Origin: Rhabdothermincola sp037478855
GTDB taxonomy: Bacteria > Actinomycetota > Acidimicrobiia > Acidimicrobiales > Acidimicrobilacustridaceae
Assembly (NCBI GenBank): GCA_037478855.1
Contig: JBBFLY010000039.1
Span: 1 to 28,310 of the forward strand
DNA length: 28,310 nucleotides
Reading direction: 5' to 3'
Both the position numbers and the translations under genes were made by a program. Shown piece by piece: positions 1-8,507 of the stretch; position 1 is the first letter of the stretch; each line of letters opens with the position of its first letter. A model generated the notes under the pieces. That model worked only from the letters and a program-made list of their open reading frames with translations, had not been told where the DNA came from and searched no databases.

Positions 1-2
1 CC

Positions 3-1037
3 GCGAAGAAGGTCTGCAACGCCTGGGCCGGCTCGGCGCTCATGCGGGACGAGGCGCTCGTCGGCCGGGGGGTCCGGTTCGGTGCGGCACGGCAGGTTGG
101 CGGGGCCGATGGGCCGCAGGCAGCCGGGGAACCAGCCGAGCCGGTCGATGTGTTCGCGGCGCTCAACGCTGAGCACGCCACCGATCCGGTGGTGCTGCAG
201 GTGCCCTCCGGGGTCGAGATCGCCGCGCCGCTCGTGGTCGTCGACTGGCTCGGGACGCAAGGCGCGGCGGTCTTCCCTCGCCTCGTTGTGCAGCTCGACG
301 CCGGTGCGCGGGTCGCGGTGCTCGAGTGGCACGGGTCCTCCGATGTGCACGCGCTCGCCTGCCCGGTGACCGACCTGTCGGTGGGGCCGGGATCCCGCCT
401 CGGTCACCTCGTGGTGCAGCAGCGGGGGGTTCGGGTATGGCAGATCGCCTCCCAGCGCTCGGCGGTCCACGAGGAGGGTGCGATCGTCGCGGCGCAGGTC
501 GGCCTCGGTGGCGACTACGCACGCAGCCGCACCGACTGCCGGCTCGAGGGTCGCGGCGCGAGCGGGAAGCTGCTGGCGGCTTACTTCGGCGAGGGTGCGC
601 AGACCCTCGACTTCCGGACGTTCCAGCACCACATCGCCCCGCAGACCACGAGCGACCTGTTGTTCAAGGGAGCGGTGGGTGGCTCCTCCCGCTCCATCTA
701 CACGGGTCTCATCCACGTCGGCAGGCAAGCCCGGGGCACGAACGCCTTCCAGACCAACCGCAACATCAAGCTCTCCGACCACGCCTGGGTGGAATCGGTG
801 CCGAACCTCGAGATCGAGAACAACGACGTGCGCTGCAGCCACGCGTCGACCGTCGGTCCGGTCGACGAGGAGCAGCGCTTCTACCTCGAGAGCCGTGGCG
901 TGCCGACCGCGGTGGCAGAGCGGCTCATCGTGTCGGGCTTCTTCGACGAGGTGCTCTCCCAGCTGCCGGTCCCGGCTGCCCGATCGCTGGTCGACGACGA
1001 GATCGACCGCCGGCTTGAACGGAGCGACCGATCATGA
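3..1037 (+). CDS. sufD: Fe-S cluster assembly protein SufD (5' partial)
   Basis: SufD is a scaffold subunit of the SufBC2D complex that builds iron-sulfur clusters in the cytoplasm. The C-terminal half shows the SufB/SufD core: the TNAFQTNRNIKLSD stretch, then VPNLEIENNDVRCSHASTVG and the DEEQRFYLESRG segment, with the conserved C-S-H typical of SufD. SufD rather than SufB is chosen because the SufB-type PNA..FTQCDS segment is absent. The frame stays open to the window edge upstream of the first ATG at position 42, and the visible 331 residues are shorter than usual for SufD (about 370-400), so the true start probably lies outside the window. Its stop overlaps the Rieske gene start (ATGA at 1034-1037), so the two are translationally coupled. 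sufB is expected upstream. Confidence 0.9.
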   Translation, partial: AKKVCNAWAGSALMRDEALVGRGVRFGAARQVGGADGPQAAGEPAEPVDVFAALNAEHATDPVVLQVPSGVEIAAPLVVVDWLGTQGAAVFPRLVVQLDAGARVAVLEWHGSSDVHALACPVTDLSVGPGSRLGHLVVQQRGVRVWQIASQRSAVHEEGAIVAAQVGLGGDYARSRTDCRLEGRGASGKLLAAYFGEGAQTLDFRTFQHHIAPQTTSDLLFKGAVGGSSRSIYTGLIHVGRQARGTNAFQTNRNIKLSDHAWVESVPNLEIENNDVRCSHASTVGPVDEEQRFYLESRGVPTAVAERLIVSGFFDEVLSQLPVPAARSLVDDEIDRRLERSDRS

Positions 1038-1348
1038 CCGTCGAGCGGCTGTGCTCGATCCACGACCTCGCGCCCGGTCAGGCTCGGCGCTTCGACCTGG
1101 GGGCCCACCGGATCGCGCTCGTTCGCATCGCAGACCAGTGGTATGCGATCGGCGACACCTGCACGCACCAGAACGTCTCGCTCTCCGAGGGTGAGGTGCA
1201 CGAGGACACCCTGGAGATCGAGTGCTGGAAGCACGGGAGCTGCTTCTCACTGATCACCGGAGCGCCGAGCTCGTTGCCGGCCACCCGACCGGTGCCCGTC
1301 TACGAGGTGCGCATCGACGGCGAGGACGTGCTGGTGGACCTGCCATGA
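1034..1348 (+). CDS. Rieske-type [2Fe-2S] ferredoxin of the SUF operon
   Basis: This 104-residue protein is a stand-alone Rieske ferredoxin, like the ferredoxin subunits of non-heme oxygenases. The cluster ligands are visible: Cys43-x-His45 in DTCTHQNVSL and Cys64-x2-His67 in ECWKHGS, spaced as in the family. It is expected to be a soluble one-electron carrier. The gene overlaps sufD upstream and sufC downstream by ATGA junctions, so it is made with the Suf scaffold proteins. A Rieske ferredoxin between sufD and sufC is a recurring actinobacterial arrangement. A role in supplying electrons for cluster assembly is inferred from this context only; the partner reductase is not visible. Confidence 0.9.
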   Translation: MTVERLCSIHDLAPGQARRFDLGAHRIALVRIADQWYAIGDTCTHQNVSLSEGEVHEDTLEIECWKHGSCFSLITGAPSSLPATRPVPVYEVRIDGEDVLVDLP

Positions 1349-2145
1349 GCGAGCTGCGGATCGAAGGACTGCGGGCCCGGGTGGCCGGACGGGAGATCCT
1401 CCAGGGCATCGACCTGGTGGTTCGCAGCGGTGAGGTGCACGCCGTCATGGGGCCGAACGGCTCTGGGAAGTCGACGCTCTCACACGTGCTGATGGGCAAG
1501 CCGGGCTACGAGGTGCTGAGCGGCTCGGTCACGCTCGACGGCACCGACCTGCTCGCCCTGCCCACGTGGCGTCGGGCTCAGCTGGGTCTGTTCCTCGCCC
1601 AGCAGTACCCGACCGAGGTCCCTGGTGTGAGCCTGGTGGAGATGCTGGAGGAGGCGTTCCGAGCCGCCGGGCGCGACCCGTCGGAGGTCCCCTCCCTCGT
1701 CGCAGCGGAGGCCGCTCGCATCGGCTTCGGGGAGGATCTGCTGTCGCGGCCGCTGAACGTGGACCTCTCGGGGGGCGAGAAGAAGCGCAACGAGACCCTC
1801 CAGCTCGGCGTGCTGCGGCCGCGGTTCGCGATCCTCGACGAGCTCGACTCCGGTCTCGACATCGACGCGCTGCGCACCTGCGCCAGACGCATCGAAGCGG
1901 CGACGACTGAGTCCGATCTCGGGGTGCTGGCCATCACGCACTACTCGCGTCTGCTCACCGAGCTGCGCCCAGACGTGGTGCACGTGCTGGCGCGGGGTCG
2001 GATCCAGGAGACAGGAGGCCCGGAGCTCGCCGAGCAGCTCGAGCGGAGTGGCTACGCGGCCTACGGCGAGCCGGACGCCGAGGCTGCCGCGCTGCAGCGT
2101 GGTGGCGCTGCGCTTGCCGACCCGTTCGTTGACCCGCTGGCCTAG
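1345..2145 (+). CDS. sufC: Fe-S cluster assembly ATPase SufC (copy 1)
   Basis: A 266-residue ABC-type ATPase that drives the SufBCD scaffold. It has Walker A GPNGSGKS (residues 36-43), the SufC-specific signature LSGGEKKRNE (141-150), a Walker B FAILDE ending in the catalytic Glu at about 166, followed by LDSGLDIDAL, and the ITHYSRLL switch-His segment. I chose the ATG at 1345 because it forms an ATGA overlap with the Rieske gene and gives the normal SufC N-terminus; an upstream in-frame extension would only overlap the ferredoxin. Walker B reads DELDSGLD where the second copy in this window has the commoner DETDSGLD. The C-terminus has an extra Ala-rich tail of about 20 residues. It is the last gene of the plus-strand suf set; sufS and sufU are not here but on the opposite strand. 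Confidence 0.93.
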   Translation: MSELRIEGLRARVAGREILQGIDLVVRSGEVHAVMGPNGSGKSTLSHVLMGKPGYEVLSGSVTLDGTDLLALPTWRRAQLGLFLAQQYPTEVPGVSLVEMLEEAFRAAGRDPSEVPSLVAAEAARIGFGEDLLSRPLNVDLSGGEKKRNETLQLGVLRPRFAILDELDSGLDIDALRTCARRIEAATTESDLGVLAITHYSRLLTELRPDVVHVLARGRIQETGGPELAEQLERSGYAAYGEPDAEAAALQRGGAALADPFVDPLA

Positions 2146-2175
2146 CTCCGCCGATCCACCAGCCTGGCCCCGGAG

Positions 2176-2200
2176 TTGACCGGATGGTCAGGTTAGAGTG
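2176..2200 (+). promoter_or_regulatory. Palindromic operator in the promoter of the monooxygenase operon
   Basis: TGACC-ggat-GGTCA is a perfect 5-bp-arm inverted repeat at 2177-2190, followed by gTTAGAGTG. The same layout (TTGACC, inverted GGTC, 12 bases from TTGACC to an A/T-rich AGAnT box) is found at 9228-9252 before the acyl-CoA dehydrogenase. This suggests one TetR-type repressor controls both. The regulator is not encoded in the window. The TTGACC could also be a -35 box, but its spacing to the downstream box is too short for a standard promoter. Confidence 0.45.
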
Positions 2201-2230
2201 GCGGCGTCGGGGTGAGCGCCAGGGGGTCTC

Positions 2231-3400
2231 GTGCGCGTCTTCAGCTTCCACCTGATGCCCTATCCCGGGCTGCCCGGGACCTACGAGGGGCCCGCCTGGG
2301 TGACCTGCCCGAACGAGCTGTTCGACCCTGAGCTCGGCCATCGGATCTACAACCGCTACCTCGACGAGCTGGTGTACGCAGAGGAGCTGGGCTTCGACGG
2401 CGTCTGCGTCAACGAACACCATCAGAACGCGTACGGGCTCATGCCGTCCCCGAACCTCATCGCCTCGATCCTGGCCCGCGAGACGCAGCGGGTGCGGATC
2501 GCGGTGGTGGGCAACGCGCTGCCCCTCTACGACCCACCGACCCGGGTGGCCGAGGAGTTCGCCATGATCGACAACATCTCCGGTGGTCGGCTGATCGCCG
2601 GGTTCGTCGTCGGGGGCGGGCCGGAGTACTACTCCTTCTCGATCAACCCGGCGCACGCCCGCGAACGCTTCGCCGAGGCGCACGACATCATCATCAAAGC
2701 CTGGACCGAGCCAGGCCCACAGGAGTTCATCGGCAAGCACTATCGGCTGCGCTTCCTCAACACGTGGCCCCGCCCGCTGCAGCGTCCGATACCGGAGATC
2801 TGGATCCCCGGCGCCGGCTCGATCGAGACCATGGAGTTCGTCGCCCGGCACCGCTACGCGTACATGGGCATCCCGTACTTCCACCGGCGGGTCTTCGAAC
2901 GGACGTTCCGGATGTTTCGCGACGCGTGCGAGCGTGAGGGGTACCACGCCGACCCGATGCAGTCGGGCTGGCTCACGCCGATCTACGTGGCGGGCAGCGA
3001 CGAGCAGGCCCGCGCGGAGTTCGAGCCGCACTTCTGGTACTGGGTGCGCAAGCTGCTTCCGGGTATCACCATCACGCCGCCCGGCTACACGTCGTTGCGC
3101 TCGCTGGAGAACCAGATGAAGGGCGCGGCGAGCTTCGCCGTGAACCTGAGGACCTGGGATGAGGTCGTGGAGGGTCGCTACGCCATCGTGGGCTCCCCCG
3201 ACACGGTCTACGCCCAGCTGGAGGAGTGCCTCACGGCGTTCGGCACGGGGAACCTCCTCGGGCTTTTCCAGCTCGGCACGCTCCCGGCGGAGGAGACCCG
3301 CCGCAACCTCGAGCTGTTCGCGACGGAGGTGCTGCCCCGGCTGCGGGCTCGTTTCCCCGAGGGGCACCCGGTGCTCGATCCAGACGCCGAGGTGCGGTGA
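2231..3400 (+). CDS. LLM class flavin-dependent oxygenase (luciferase-like)
   Basis: A 389-residue protein of the bacterial luciferase-like TIM-barrel family, which uses reduced FMN or F420 to oxidise small organic substrates. Supporting features are the N-terminal strand MRVFSFHLMPYP, the barrel segment YAEELGFDGVCVNEHHQNAYG, the SGGRLIAGFVVGGGPEYY substrate/cofactor loop, and the late segment AIVGSPDTVYAQLEECLTAFG, all typical of this family. The GTG start at 2231 follows an AG-rich stretch and fits the usual N-terminus. It overlaps the hydrolase gene by one base (TGATG). The substrate cannot be read from sequence. The pairing with an alpha/beta hydrolase suggests stepwise breakdown of an organic compound, and the operator upstream suggests induction by a ligand. 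Confidence 0.88.
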   Translation: MRVFSFHLMPYPGLPGTYEGPAWVTCPNELFDPELGHRIYNRYLDELVYAEELGFDGVCVNEHHQNAYGLMPSPNLIASILARETQRVRIAVVGNALPLYDPPTRVAEEFAMIDNISGGRLIAGFVVGGGPEYYSFSINPAHARERFAEAHDIIIKAWTEPGPQEFIGKHYRLRFLNTWPRPLQRPIPEIWIPGAGSIETMEFVARHRYAYMGIPYFHRRVFERTFRMFRDACEREGYHADPMQSGWLTPIYVAGSDEQARAEFEPHFWYWVRKLLPGITITPPGYTSLRSLENQMKGAASFAVNLRTWDEVVEGRYAIVGSPDTVYAQLEECLTAFGTGNLLGLFQLGTLPAEETRRNLELFATEVLPRLRARFPEGHPVLDPDAEVR

Positions 3401-4233
3401 TGGTCGGCCTGGCAACCAGCTTCGTCACCACCCGGGTGGGAAGGGTGCAGCTGCGCCGAGGGGGCGGGGGGCCACCGGTGCTCTACCTGCACTCAGCCAC
3501 CGGAGAAGGAGAGGGGCTGGCGTTCCTCGACGCGCTCGCCGAGCGCTTCGAGGTGCTGGCCCCGATGTTCCCGGGCTTCGGCGAGTCGGAGGGCATCGAG
3601 CAGATCGACGACATGGACGACGCGGTGTTCCACCTGCTCGATCTGCTCGAGGTGCTGGGGCTCGAGGCGCCGGCGGTCGTGGGGCTCTCCCTCGGTGGGT
3701 GGATGGCGGTCGAGCTCGCGACCCGGTATCCGGACCGGGTGGGCGCGCTGGTCCTGGTCAATCCGGTGGGGCTCTACCTGAAGGGTGCCGAGATCAAGGA
3801 CATCTTCGGCCGTTCACCAGGTGAGATGGCTCTCGACCTGTTCGCCGACCAGGACCACCCGGTGGCGCGGATGATGCACAGCATGGACGCGTTCCGCAAC
3901 GATCTGGCGATCACCACCGAGATCCCGTTCGAAGCGGTGAAGCCGGTGTACCAGGCGATGGCCGCGACCGCCCGCCTGGGCTGGAACCCCTACCTGCACA
4001 ACCCGAAGCTCCCGAAGCGACTGTGGCGGGTCACGTCGCCCACCCTCGTGGTTCGTGGGGAGCAGGACACGCTGGTCCCGGCTCCGCACGCGCGGTACTA
4101 CGCCGAGCACATCGAAGGTGCCCGGCTGGAGCTGATCGAAGCGGCCGCCCACCTGCTGCCGCTCGAGAAGCCCGTCGAGCTCGCCGGGCTGGTCACGGAG
4201 TTCTTGGAGACCGAGCTTTCCGAGGAGGACTGA
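3400..4233 (+). CDS. Alpha/beta hydrolase
   Basis: A 277-residue alpha/beta-hydrolase-fold enzyme with a full catalytic triad: the nucleophile elbow GLSLGG with Ser97, the acid Asp223 in GEQDTLVP, and His251 in AAHLLPLEKP. The oxyanion region is LYLHSATG. The family covers esterases, C-C bond hydrolases and lactonases, so the substrate is unknown. I chose the ATG at 3400 because it overlaps the stop of the monooxygenase (TGATG); an upstream in-frame start would lie inside that gene. The stop overlaps the next gene in the same way, so the enzyme probably acts on a product of the flavin-dependent oxygenase. Confidence 0.9.
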   Translation: MVGLATSFVTTRVGRVQLRRGGGGPPVLYLHSATGEGEGLAFLDALAERFEVLAPMFPGFGESEGIEQIDDMDDAVFHLLDLLEVLGLEAPAVVGLSLGGWMAVELATRYPDRVGALVLVNPVGLYLKGAEIKDIFGRSPGEMALDLFADQDHPVARMMHSMDAFRNDLAITTEIPFEAVKPVYQAMAATARLGWNPYLHNPKLPKRLWRVTSPTLVVRGEQDTLVPAPHARYYAEHIEGARLELIEAAAHLLPLEKPVELAGLVTEFLETELSEED

Positions 4234-4523
4234 TGCCTGCACTCTCCGACGCTGAGGTCAGCGCCCATCTCGCCGGACTCGACGGCTGGCAGCTCGTCGA
4301 CGGGCGGCTCCACCGGGAGGTGGCCTTTGAGGACTTCGGTGCGGCGTTCGCGTTCATGACCCGTGTAGCGCTGATCGCGGAGAAGCTCGACCATCACCCG
4401 GACTGGTCCAACAGCTGGAACCGGGTGGTGATCGACATCGTGAGCCATGCCGATGGCGGGCTGACCGAACGCTGCTTCGAGCTGGCGGGACGCATCAACC
4501 GGGTGTTCGACCAGCCGCAGTGA
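4233..4523 (+). CDS. 4a-hydroxytetrahydrobiopterin dehydratase (pterin carbinolamine dehydratase)
   Basis: A 96-residue protein with the family motif EKLDHHPDWSN (His54, His55) and the third conserved His72 in VSHADGGLTE, at normal family length. These enzymes dehydrate 4a-hydroxytetrahydropterin during recycling of the pterin cofactor of aromatic amino acid hydroxylases. No such hydroxylase is in the window, so the role in this operon is unclear; many bacterial homologues lack a hydroxylase partner. The gene is coupled to the hydrolase by TGATG and to the next gene by GTGA. Confidence 0.92.
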   Translation: MPALSDAEVSAHLAGLDGWQLVDGRLHREVAFEDFGAAFAFMTRVALIAEKLDHHPDWSNSWNRVVIDIVSHADGGLTERCFELAGRINRVFDQPQ

Positions 4524-4930
4524 CCGCCGGGGTCTCCGCCGGCGGTCGAGAGGAGCGGGTGATCGCCGCCTACCTGGCCGCCCAGGCAGCGGTGGGTGTT
4601 GCGCTCTGGGTGGCTTGGAGCAGCTCAGGAGCCGCGCGTTCGTGGTTCGAGCTCGCGGCCGACCGGCCGTCGGTGATGGACGCCTTCGTCTTCGCGGACC
4701 TCGGCGCGGCGGTGACCGGCTCCGCGCTGAGCGCCTGGGGCTTCGCGCGAGCTGGGCGCTGGGCCGTGCCGGTGGTGGCGTTCACCGCAGGCGCGTTGGT
4801 CTATCCCACACTCTGGCTGGTCGGGTGGGTCTCGCTCGAGGGCACCGGCGCGCTCGGACTGGCGATCATGATCCCGCCCTCGGTGCTGACGTCGTGGATC
4901 GCGTGGCGGGCGTGGCGTCGGCTCGGGTGA
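4520..4930 (+). CDS. Small multi-pass membrane protein, unknown function
   Basis: I do not recognise a family. The 136-residue product has four likely membrane segments, roughly residues 14-33, 52-74, 82-104 and 111-130, separated by short charged or polar loops, and ends in a basic tail (WRAWRRLG). The GTG start at 4520 overlaps the dehydratase stop, so it is the last gene of the monooxygenase operon. It might help uptake or export of the operon's substrate, but this is only positional inference. Confidence 0.75.
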   Translation: MTAGVSAGGREERVIAAYLAAQAAVGVALWVAWSSSGAARSWFELAADRPSVMDAFVFADLGAAVTGSALSAWGFARAGRWAVPVVAFTAGALVYPTLWLVGWVSLEGTGALGLAIMIPPSVLTSWIAWRAWRRLG

Positions 4931-4943
4931 TCCCCGCGGATCA
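4928..4943. terminator. Weak hairpin at the end of the monooxygenase operon
   Basis: TGATCC-ccgc-GGATCA is a perfect 6-bp inverted repeat whose first bases are the stop codon of the membrane gene. It lies between convergent genes and has no T-run, so terminator function is only possible. Confidence 0.25.
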
Positions 4944-4950
4944 CCGTCGG

Positions 4951-4992
4951 TCCTCGCTGGCCCTCGCTGGCCCTCGCTGGCCCTCGCTGGCC
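4951..4992. repeat. Tandem 10-bp repeat (four units of YCCTCGCTGG)
   Basis: Four consecutive 10-base units TCCTCGCTGG / CCCTCGCTGG, the last three identical, run directly into CCAGGGG, which can pair with the CCCT of a unit. The array lies in the 81-bp gap between the convergent membrane gene and sufU. It could arise by slippage and could form a weak hairpin for termination on either strand. Confidence 0.85.
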
Positions 4993-5011
4993 AGGGGTGA
5001 CGGTCGCAGGG

Positions 5012-5503
5012 TCAGCTGGACGAGCTCGTCGCCTCGTCGAGGCCCTGGGTCAGGGTGTTCCAGGCGAGCGTGGCGCACTTGATGCGTACCGGGAACTTCA
5101 CCACCCCACGGAGCGCCTCGAGGTCGCCGAGCTTGACCTCTGCGAGCTCGCCGGTCTCGTCGGACGCCTCTCCGTCGTCGCCTTCGAGGCTCGACTCGTG
5201 GATCGACATCATCGCCTTGAAGGCCCTGGTGAGCTCGCGTGCCTCCTCGACGGTCTTGCCCTTCACCGCGGCGGACATCATCGACGCCGACGACTGGCTG
5301 ATCGAGCACCCCTGCCCCGAGATGCGGATGTCGCGGATGCGCCCCTCGTCATCCAGGTCGAGATACACCACGATCTCGTCACCGCAGAGGGGGTTGAACC
5401 CCTCCACCCGGTGGGCAGGCGGCACCGGCAGCTCCCCACGGTTCCGTGGGTTGCGGTAGTGGTCGAGGATGATCTCCCGGTAGAGGTCTTCGAGCCCAGG
5501 CAT
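5012..5503 (-). CDS. sufU: Fe-S cluster assembly sulfur acceptor SufU
   Basis: A 163-residue SufU, the zinc protein that takes persulfide sulfur from SufS in Gram-positive bacteria and actinomycetes. The zinc/sulfur ligands are visible: Cys40 and Asp42 in NPLCGDE, Cys66 in GQGCSIS, and Cys143 in IKCATLAWNTL. The insertion of about 20 residues before the last Cys (around 107-130, acidic) separates SufU from IscU. I chose the ATG at 5503 giving MPGLEDLYREII, the family N-terminus; an upstream in-frame start would overlap sufS. It follows sufS by 10 bases and is last in the minus-strand suf operon. No sufT-like gene follows. Confidence 0.93.
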   Translation of the reverse strand: MPGLEDLYREIILDHYRNPRNRGELPVPPAHRVEGFNPLCGDEIVVYLDLDDEGRIRDIRISGQGCSISQSSASMMSAAVKGKTVEEARELTRAFKAMMSIHESSLEGDDGEASDETGELAEVKLGDLEALRGVVKFPVRIKCATLAWNTLTQGLDEATSSSS

Positions 5504-5513
5504 CGCGGCGATC

Positions 5514-6748
5514 CTAGAGGGAGAAGAAGTCGGCGGTGTCGGCCAGCGCATCGGCGAGCGCGTCGATGTCGGACTCGTCGTTGTAGACGTACAGCGACGC
5601 TCGGGCGGTTGCTGCCACGCCCAGCACTCGCATCAGGACCTTGGCGCAGTGGTGCCCGGCGCGCACGCAGACCCCGTGCTGGTCGAGCACCTGGGAGACG
5701 TCGTGGGGGTGCACGTCGCGCAGCGCCAGGGACAGCACCCCGCCCCGGGCGTCGACGTCGGTCGGTCCGTGGATGGTGAGCCGGTCGCCGAAGCGTTCGG
5801 TGAGGGTCTCGAGGGCGTAGGCGGTGAGCTGCCGCTCGTGGGCGCGGACGGCCTCCATGCCGAGTTGCTCGAGATAGTCGATCGCCGCGCCCAGGCCGAT
5901 CGCCTCCGCGATCGGTGGGGTGCCGGCCTCGAACTTCCACGGCACCTCGTTCGGGGTCCAGCCGTCTTTGCGGACGTCACGGATCATCTCTCCACCGCCG
6001 AAGAACGCTGGCATGGCCTCGAGCAGATCCTCGCGAGCCCACAGCACGCCGATGCCGGAGGGACCGAGGAGCTTGTGCCCGGTGAAGCCGAGGAAGTCGG
6101 CCCCGAGCTCGGTGACGTCGGTGGGCAGGTGGGGGACGTACTGCGCAGCGTCGACCAGGCAGAGGGCACCGGCGGCGTGGGCTGCGTCGGCGAGCTGCCG
6201 CACCGGGGTCAGGGTGCCGAGGACGTTCGACATCGCGCTGACCGCGAGCAGCTTGGCTCCCTCGAGGATCTGATCCAGCGACGATAGGTCGAGGGTGTAG
6301 TCCGCAGCGACGGGGATCCACCGCAGCTCGATGCCGCGCTCTTCGCGCAGCATGAGCCACGGCACGATGTTGGCGTGGTGCTCGAGCTCGGTGAGCACCA
6401 CGACGTCGCCCTCCGAGAGGTTGGCGCGCCCCCAGCTGTAGGCGACCAGGTTGATCGCCTCGGTGACGTTCTTGGTGAAGACGATCTCGCGCTCCGACGG
6501 CGCGTGCACGAAGCGGGCGACCTTGCGGCGTGCTTCCTCGTAGCGCTCGGTGGCCTGCGCCCCGAGCTCGTAGACCCCCCGGTGCACGTTCGCGTACGTG
6601 GTCTCGTACAGCTCGTTCATGGCGTCGAGCACGCTCTGGGGCTTCTGCGCTGACGAGGCCGAGTCGAGGTAGACGACCGGCCGGCCGTGCATCTCGGCCT
6701 TGGTGAGCAGCGGGAAGTCCCGCTTGATCGCCGCCGGGTCGAGTGCGC

Positions 6749-6752
<4 letters not shown>
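5514..6752 (-). CDS. sufS: Cysteine desulfurase SufS
   Basis: A 412-residue PLP-dependent desulfurase that removes sulfur from L-cysteine and passes it to SufU. Visible are His125 in ELEHHAN, the PLP lysine Lys227 in GFTGHKLLGPSG, and the active-site Cys369 in RAGHHCAK, the class II (SufS) form with a short active-site loop. Length is normal. The ATG at 6752 overlaps the sufC stop (ATGA); a second ATG two codons upstream (6758) would add only Met-Ala. It lies between sufC copy 2 and sufU in one operon. Confidence 0.95.
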
Positions 6753-7516
<764 letters not shown>

Positions 7517-7532
7517 GCAGCCAGTGTATTAG

Positions 7533-7548
7533 CACTATCGTGATAGTG
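7533..7548. promoter_or_regulatory. 16-bp perfect palindrome, likely operator of sufC-sufS-sufU
   Basis: CACTATC-gt-GATAGTG has two perfect 7-bp arms and stands out as AT-rich in high-GC DNA. It ends 17 bases from the start of sufC copy 2. On the minus strand TAATAC, a good -10 candidate, directly follows it, so a bound protein would block the promoter. The nearby Rrf2 regulator is the nearest candidate to bind it, but no binding is shown. Confidence 0.65.
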
Positions 7549-7595
7549 GAAATGTCGGACCGGGCTCCGCTGCGGCTCCGCCGGCGCCTCGTGGG

Positions 7596-7976
7596 TCAGT
7601 GGTTGTGCAGGTCCTCCTTCCAGGTCCGGAACCGCTCGTGGTGCTGACCGCTCGGGCCGATGCCATGGCCGGAACCGTCGGGATGGAGCCGGAACGTGTA
7701 CTGGCGGGAGAGATCCTCGGGGTCGATGGCGAGGTAGCGGGCGTCGGCGCGGCTCGCCGGGCCGGCCCGCCAGAGCAGCCACCGACCGATGCGGCGCTTG
7801 TACGTGATGATGGGTTGGCCGATGTCGTCGCCGAGGTGGATCAGCTCCTCGGGTGCCTCCACCCAGGCTGAGGCCGGGATGTTGCGGTCTCGGACCGGCG
7901 TCGCGGGGAGATCGGCCGTGTGCACGGGCGTGTGGTCGAGCGGGCGTTCGTCGGCTGGGAGGGGTGGGCCGTTCAT
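7596..7976 (-). CDS. Conserved hypothetical protein
   Basis: I do not recognise the family. The 126-residue product has a Pro-rich N-terminus, then a compact domain with IPASAWVEAPEEL, ITYKRRIGRWLLWRAG and LSRQYTFRLHPDGSG, and no membrane segment. Its coding quality is good and its arrangement is sensible: it starts 32 bases from the divergent Rrf2 gene, and the ATG at 7976 avoids overlap with that gene. An upstream in-frame start would overlap the Rrf2 gene. Function cannot be inferred. Confidence 0.7.
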   Translation of the reverse strand: MNGPPLPADERPLDHTPVHTADLPATPVRDRNIPASAWVEAPEELIHLGDDIGQPIITYKRRIGRWLLWRAGPASRADARYLAIDPEDLSRQYTFRLHPDGSGHGIGPSGQHHERFRTWKEDLHNH

Positions 7977-7995
7977 CTGGGTCAGAATGCCCGAC

Positions 7996-8005
7996 AGGAG
8001 GTGAT
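7996..8005 (+). promoter_or_regulatory. Very strong Shine-Dalgarno sequence of the Rrf2 gene
   Basis: AGGAGGTGAT is a ten-base match to the complement of the 16S rRNA 3' end. It sets the GTG at 8009 as the start, about 7 bases after GGAGG. Confidence 0.8.
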
Positions 8006-8008
8006 GTC

Positions 8009-8473
8009 GTGCGGGTGACCGCCAAGGTCGATTACGCGGTGCGTGCCGCGGTGCTGCTCGCGCAGGCCGCATCCCGGGACGAGGGCCCCGTCAAGGGCGA
8101 CCGGATCGCGGAGGAGCAGGGACTGCCACTCAAGTACCTCGAGAACATCCTCGCTGAGCTGCGCCAGGCGGGCATCGTGCGCAGCCAGCGGGGTGCGGAC
8201 GGCGGCTACTGGCTGGGCAGGCCGGCGGAGCGGGTCAGTGTGGCCGACGTGATCCGAGCGGTGGAGGGCCCGCTGGCCAACGTGCGCGGGGAGCGGCCTG
8301 AAGACCTCAGCTACCCCGAGGGGGTCGGCGCGCTGCAGGAGGTGTGGATCGCCACCCGAGCCGCGCTGCGCTCGGTGCTGGAGACGGTCACTCTGGCCGA
8401 CGTGGCGAGCGGGAGCCTTCCGGTCGACGTCCGCGCTTACCTCGATGATCCGGAGGCCTGGGAGCCGCACTGA
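8009..8473 (+). CDS. Rrf2 family transcriptional regulator without cysteines
   Basis: A 154-residue Rrf2 regulator. The winged helix-turn-helix is in the N-terminal 70 residues: VDYAVRAAVLLAQA, the recognition region GLPLKYLENILAELRQAGIVRS, and the wing RGADGGYWLG. The VADVIRAVEGPL dimer helix follows. Members such as IscR and NsrR bind an Fe-S cluster through three cysteines near residues 90-105, but this protein has no cysteine at all; that stretch reads GERPEDLSYPEG. It cannot hold a cysteine-ligated cluster and resembles cluster-free members such as CymR. Location near sufC-sufS-sufU suggests control of sulfur or cluster metabolism, perhaps through a metabolite or partner protein. Confidence 0.9.
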   Translation: MRVTAKVDYAVRAAVLLAQAASRDEGPVKGDRIAEEQGLPLKYLENILAELRQAGIVRSQRGADGGYWLGRPAERVSVADVIRAVEGPLANVRGERPEDLSYPEGVGALQEVWIATRAALRSVLETVTLADVASGSLPVDVRAYLDDPEAWEPH

Positions 8474-8483
8474 GCCGGGGGGC

Positions 8484-8497
8484 CGGGCGCCTGCCCG
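8484..8497. terminator. Possible bidirectional terminator hairpin
   Basis: CGGGC-gcct-GCCCG is a 5-bp GC stem in the 34-bp gap between the convergent Rrf2 and metallo-hydrolase genes. It lacks a T-run, so the call is tentative. Confidence 0.3.
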
Positions 8498-8507
8498 TCC
8501 GACGGGG

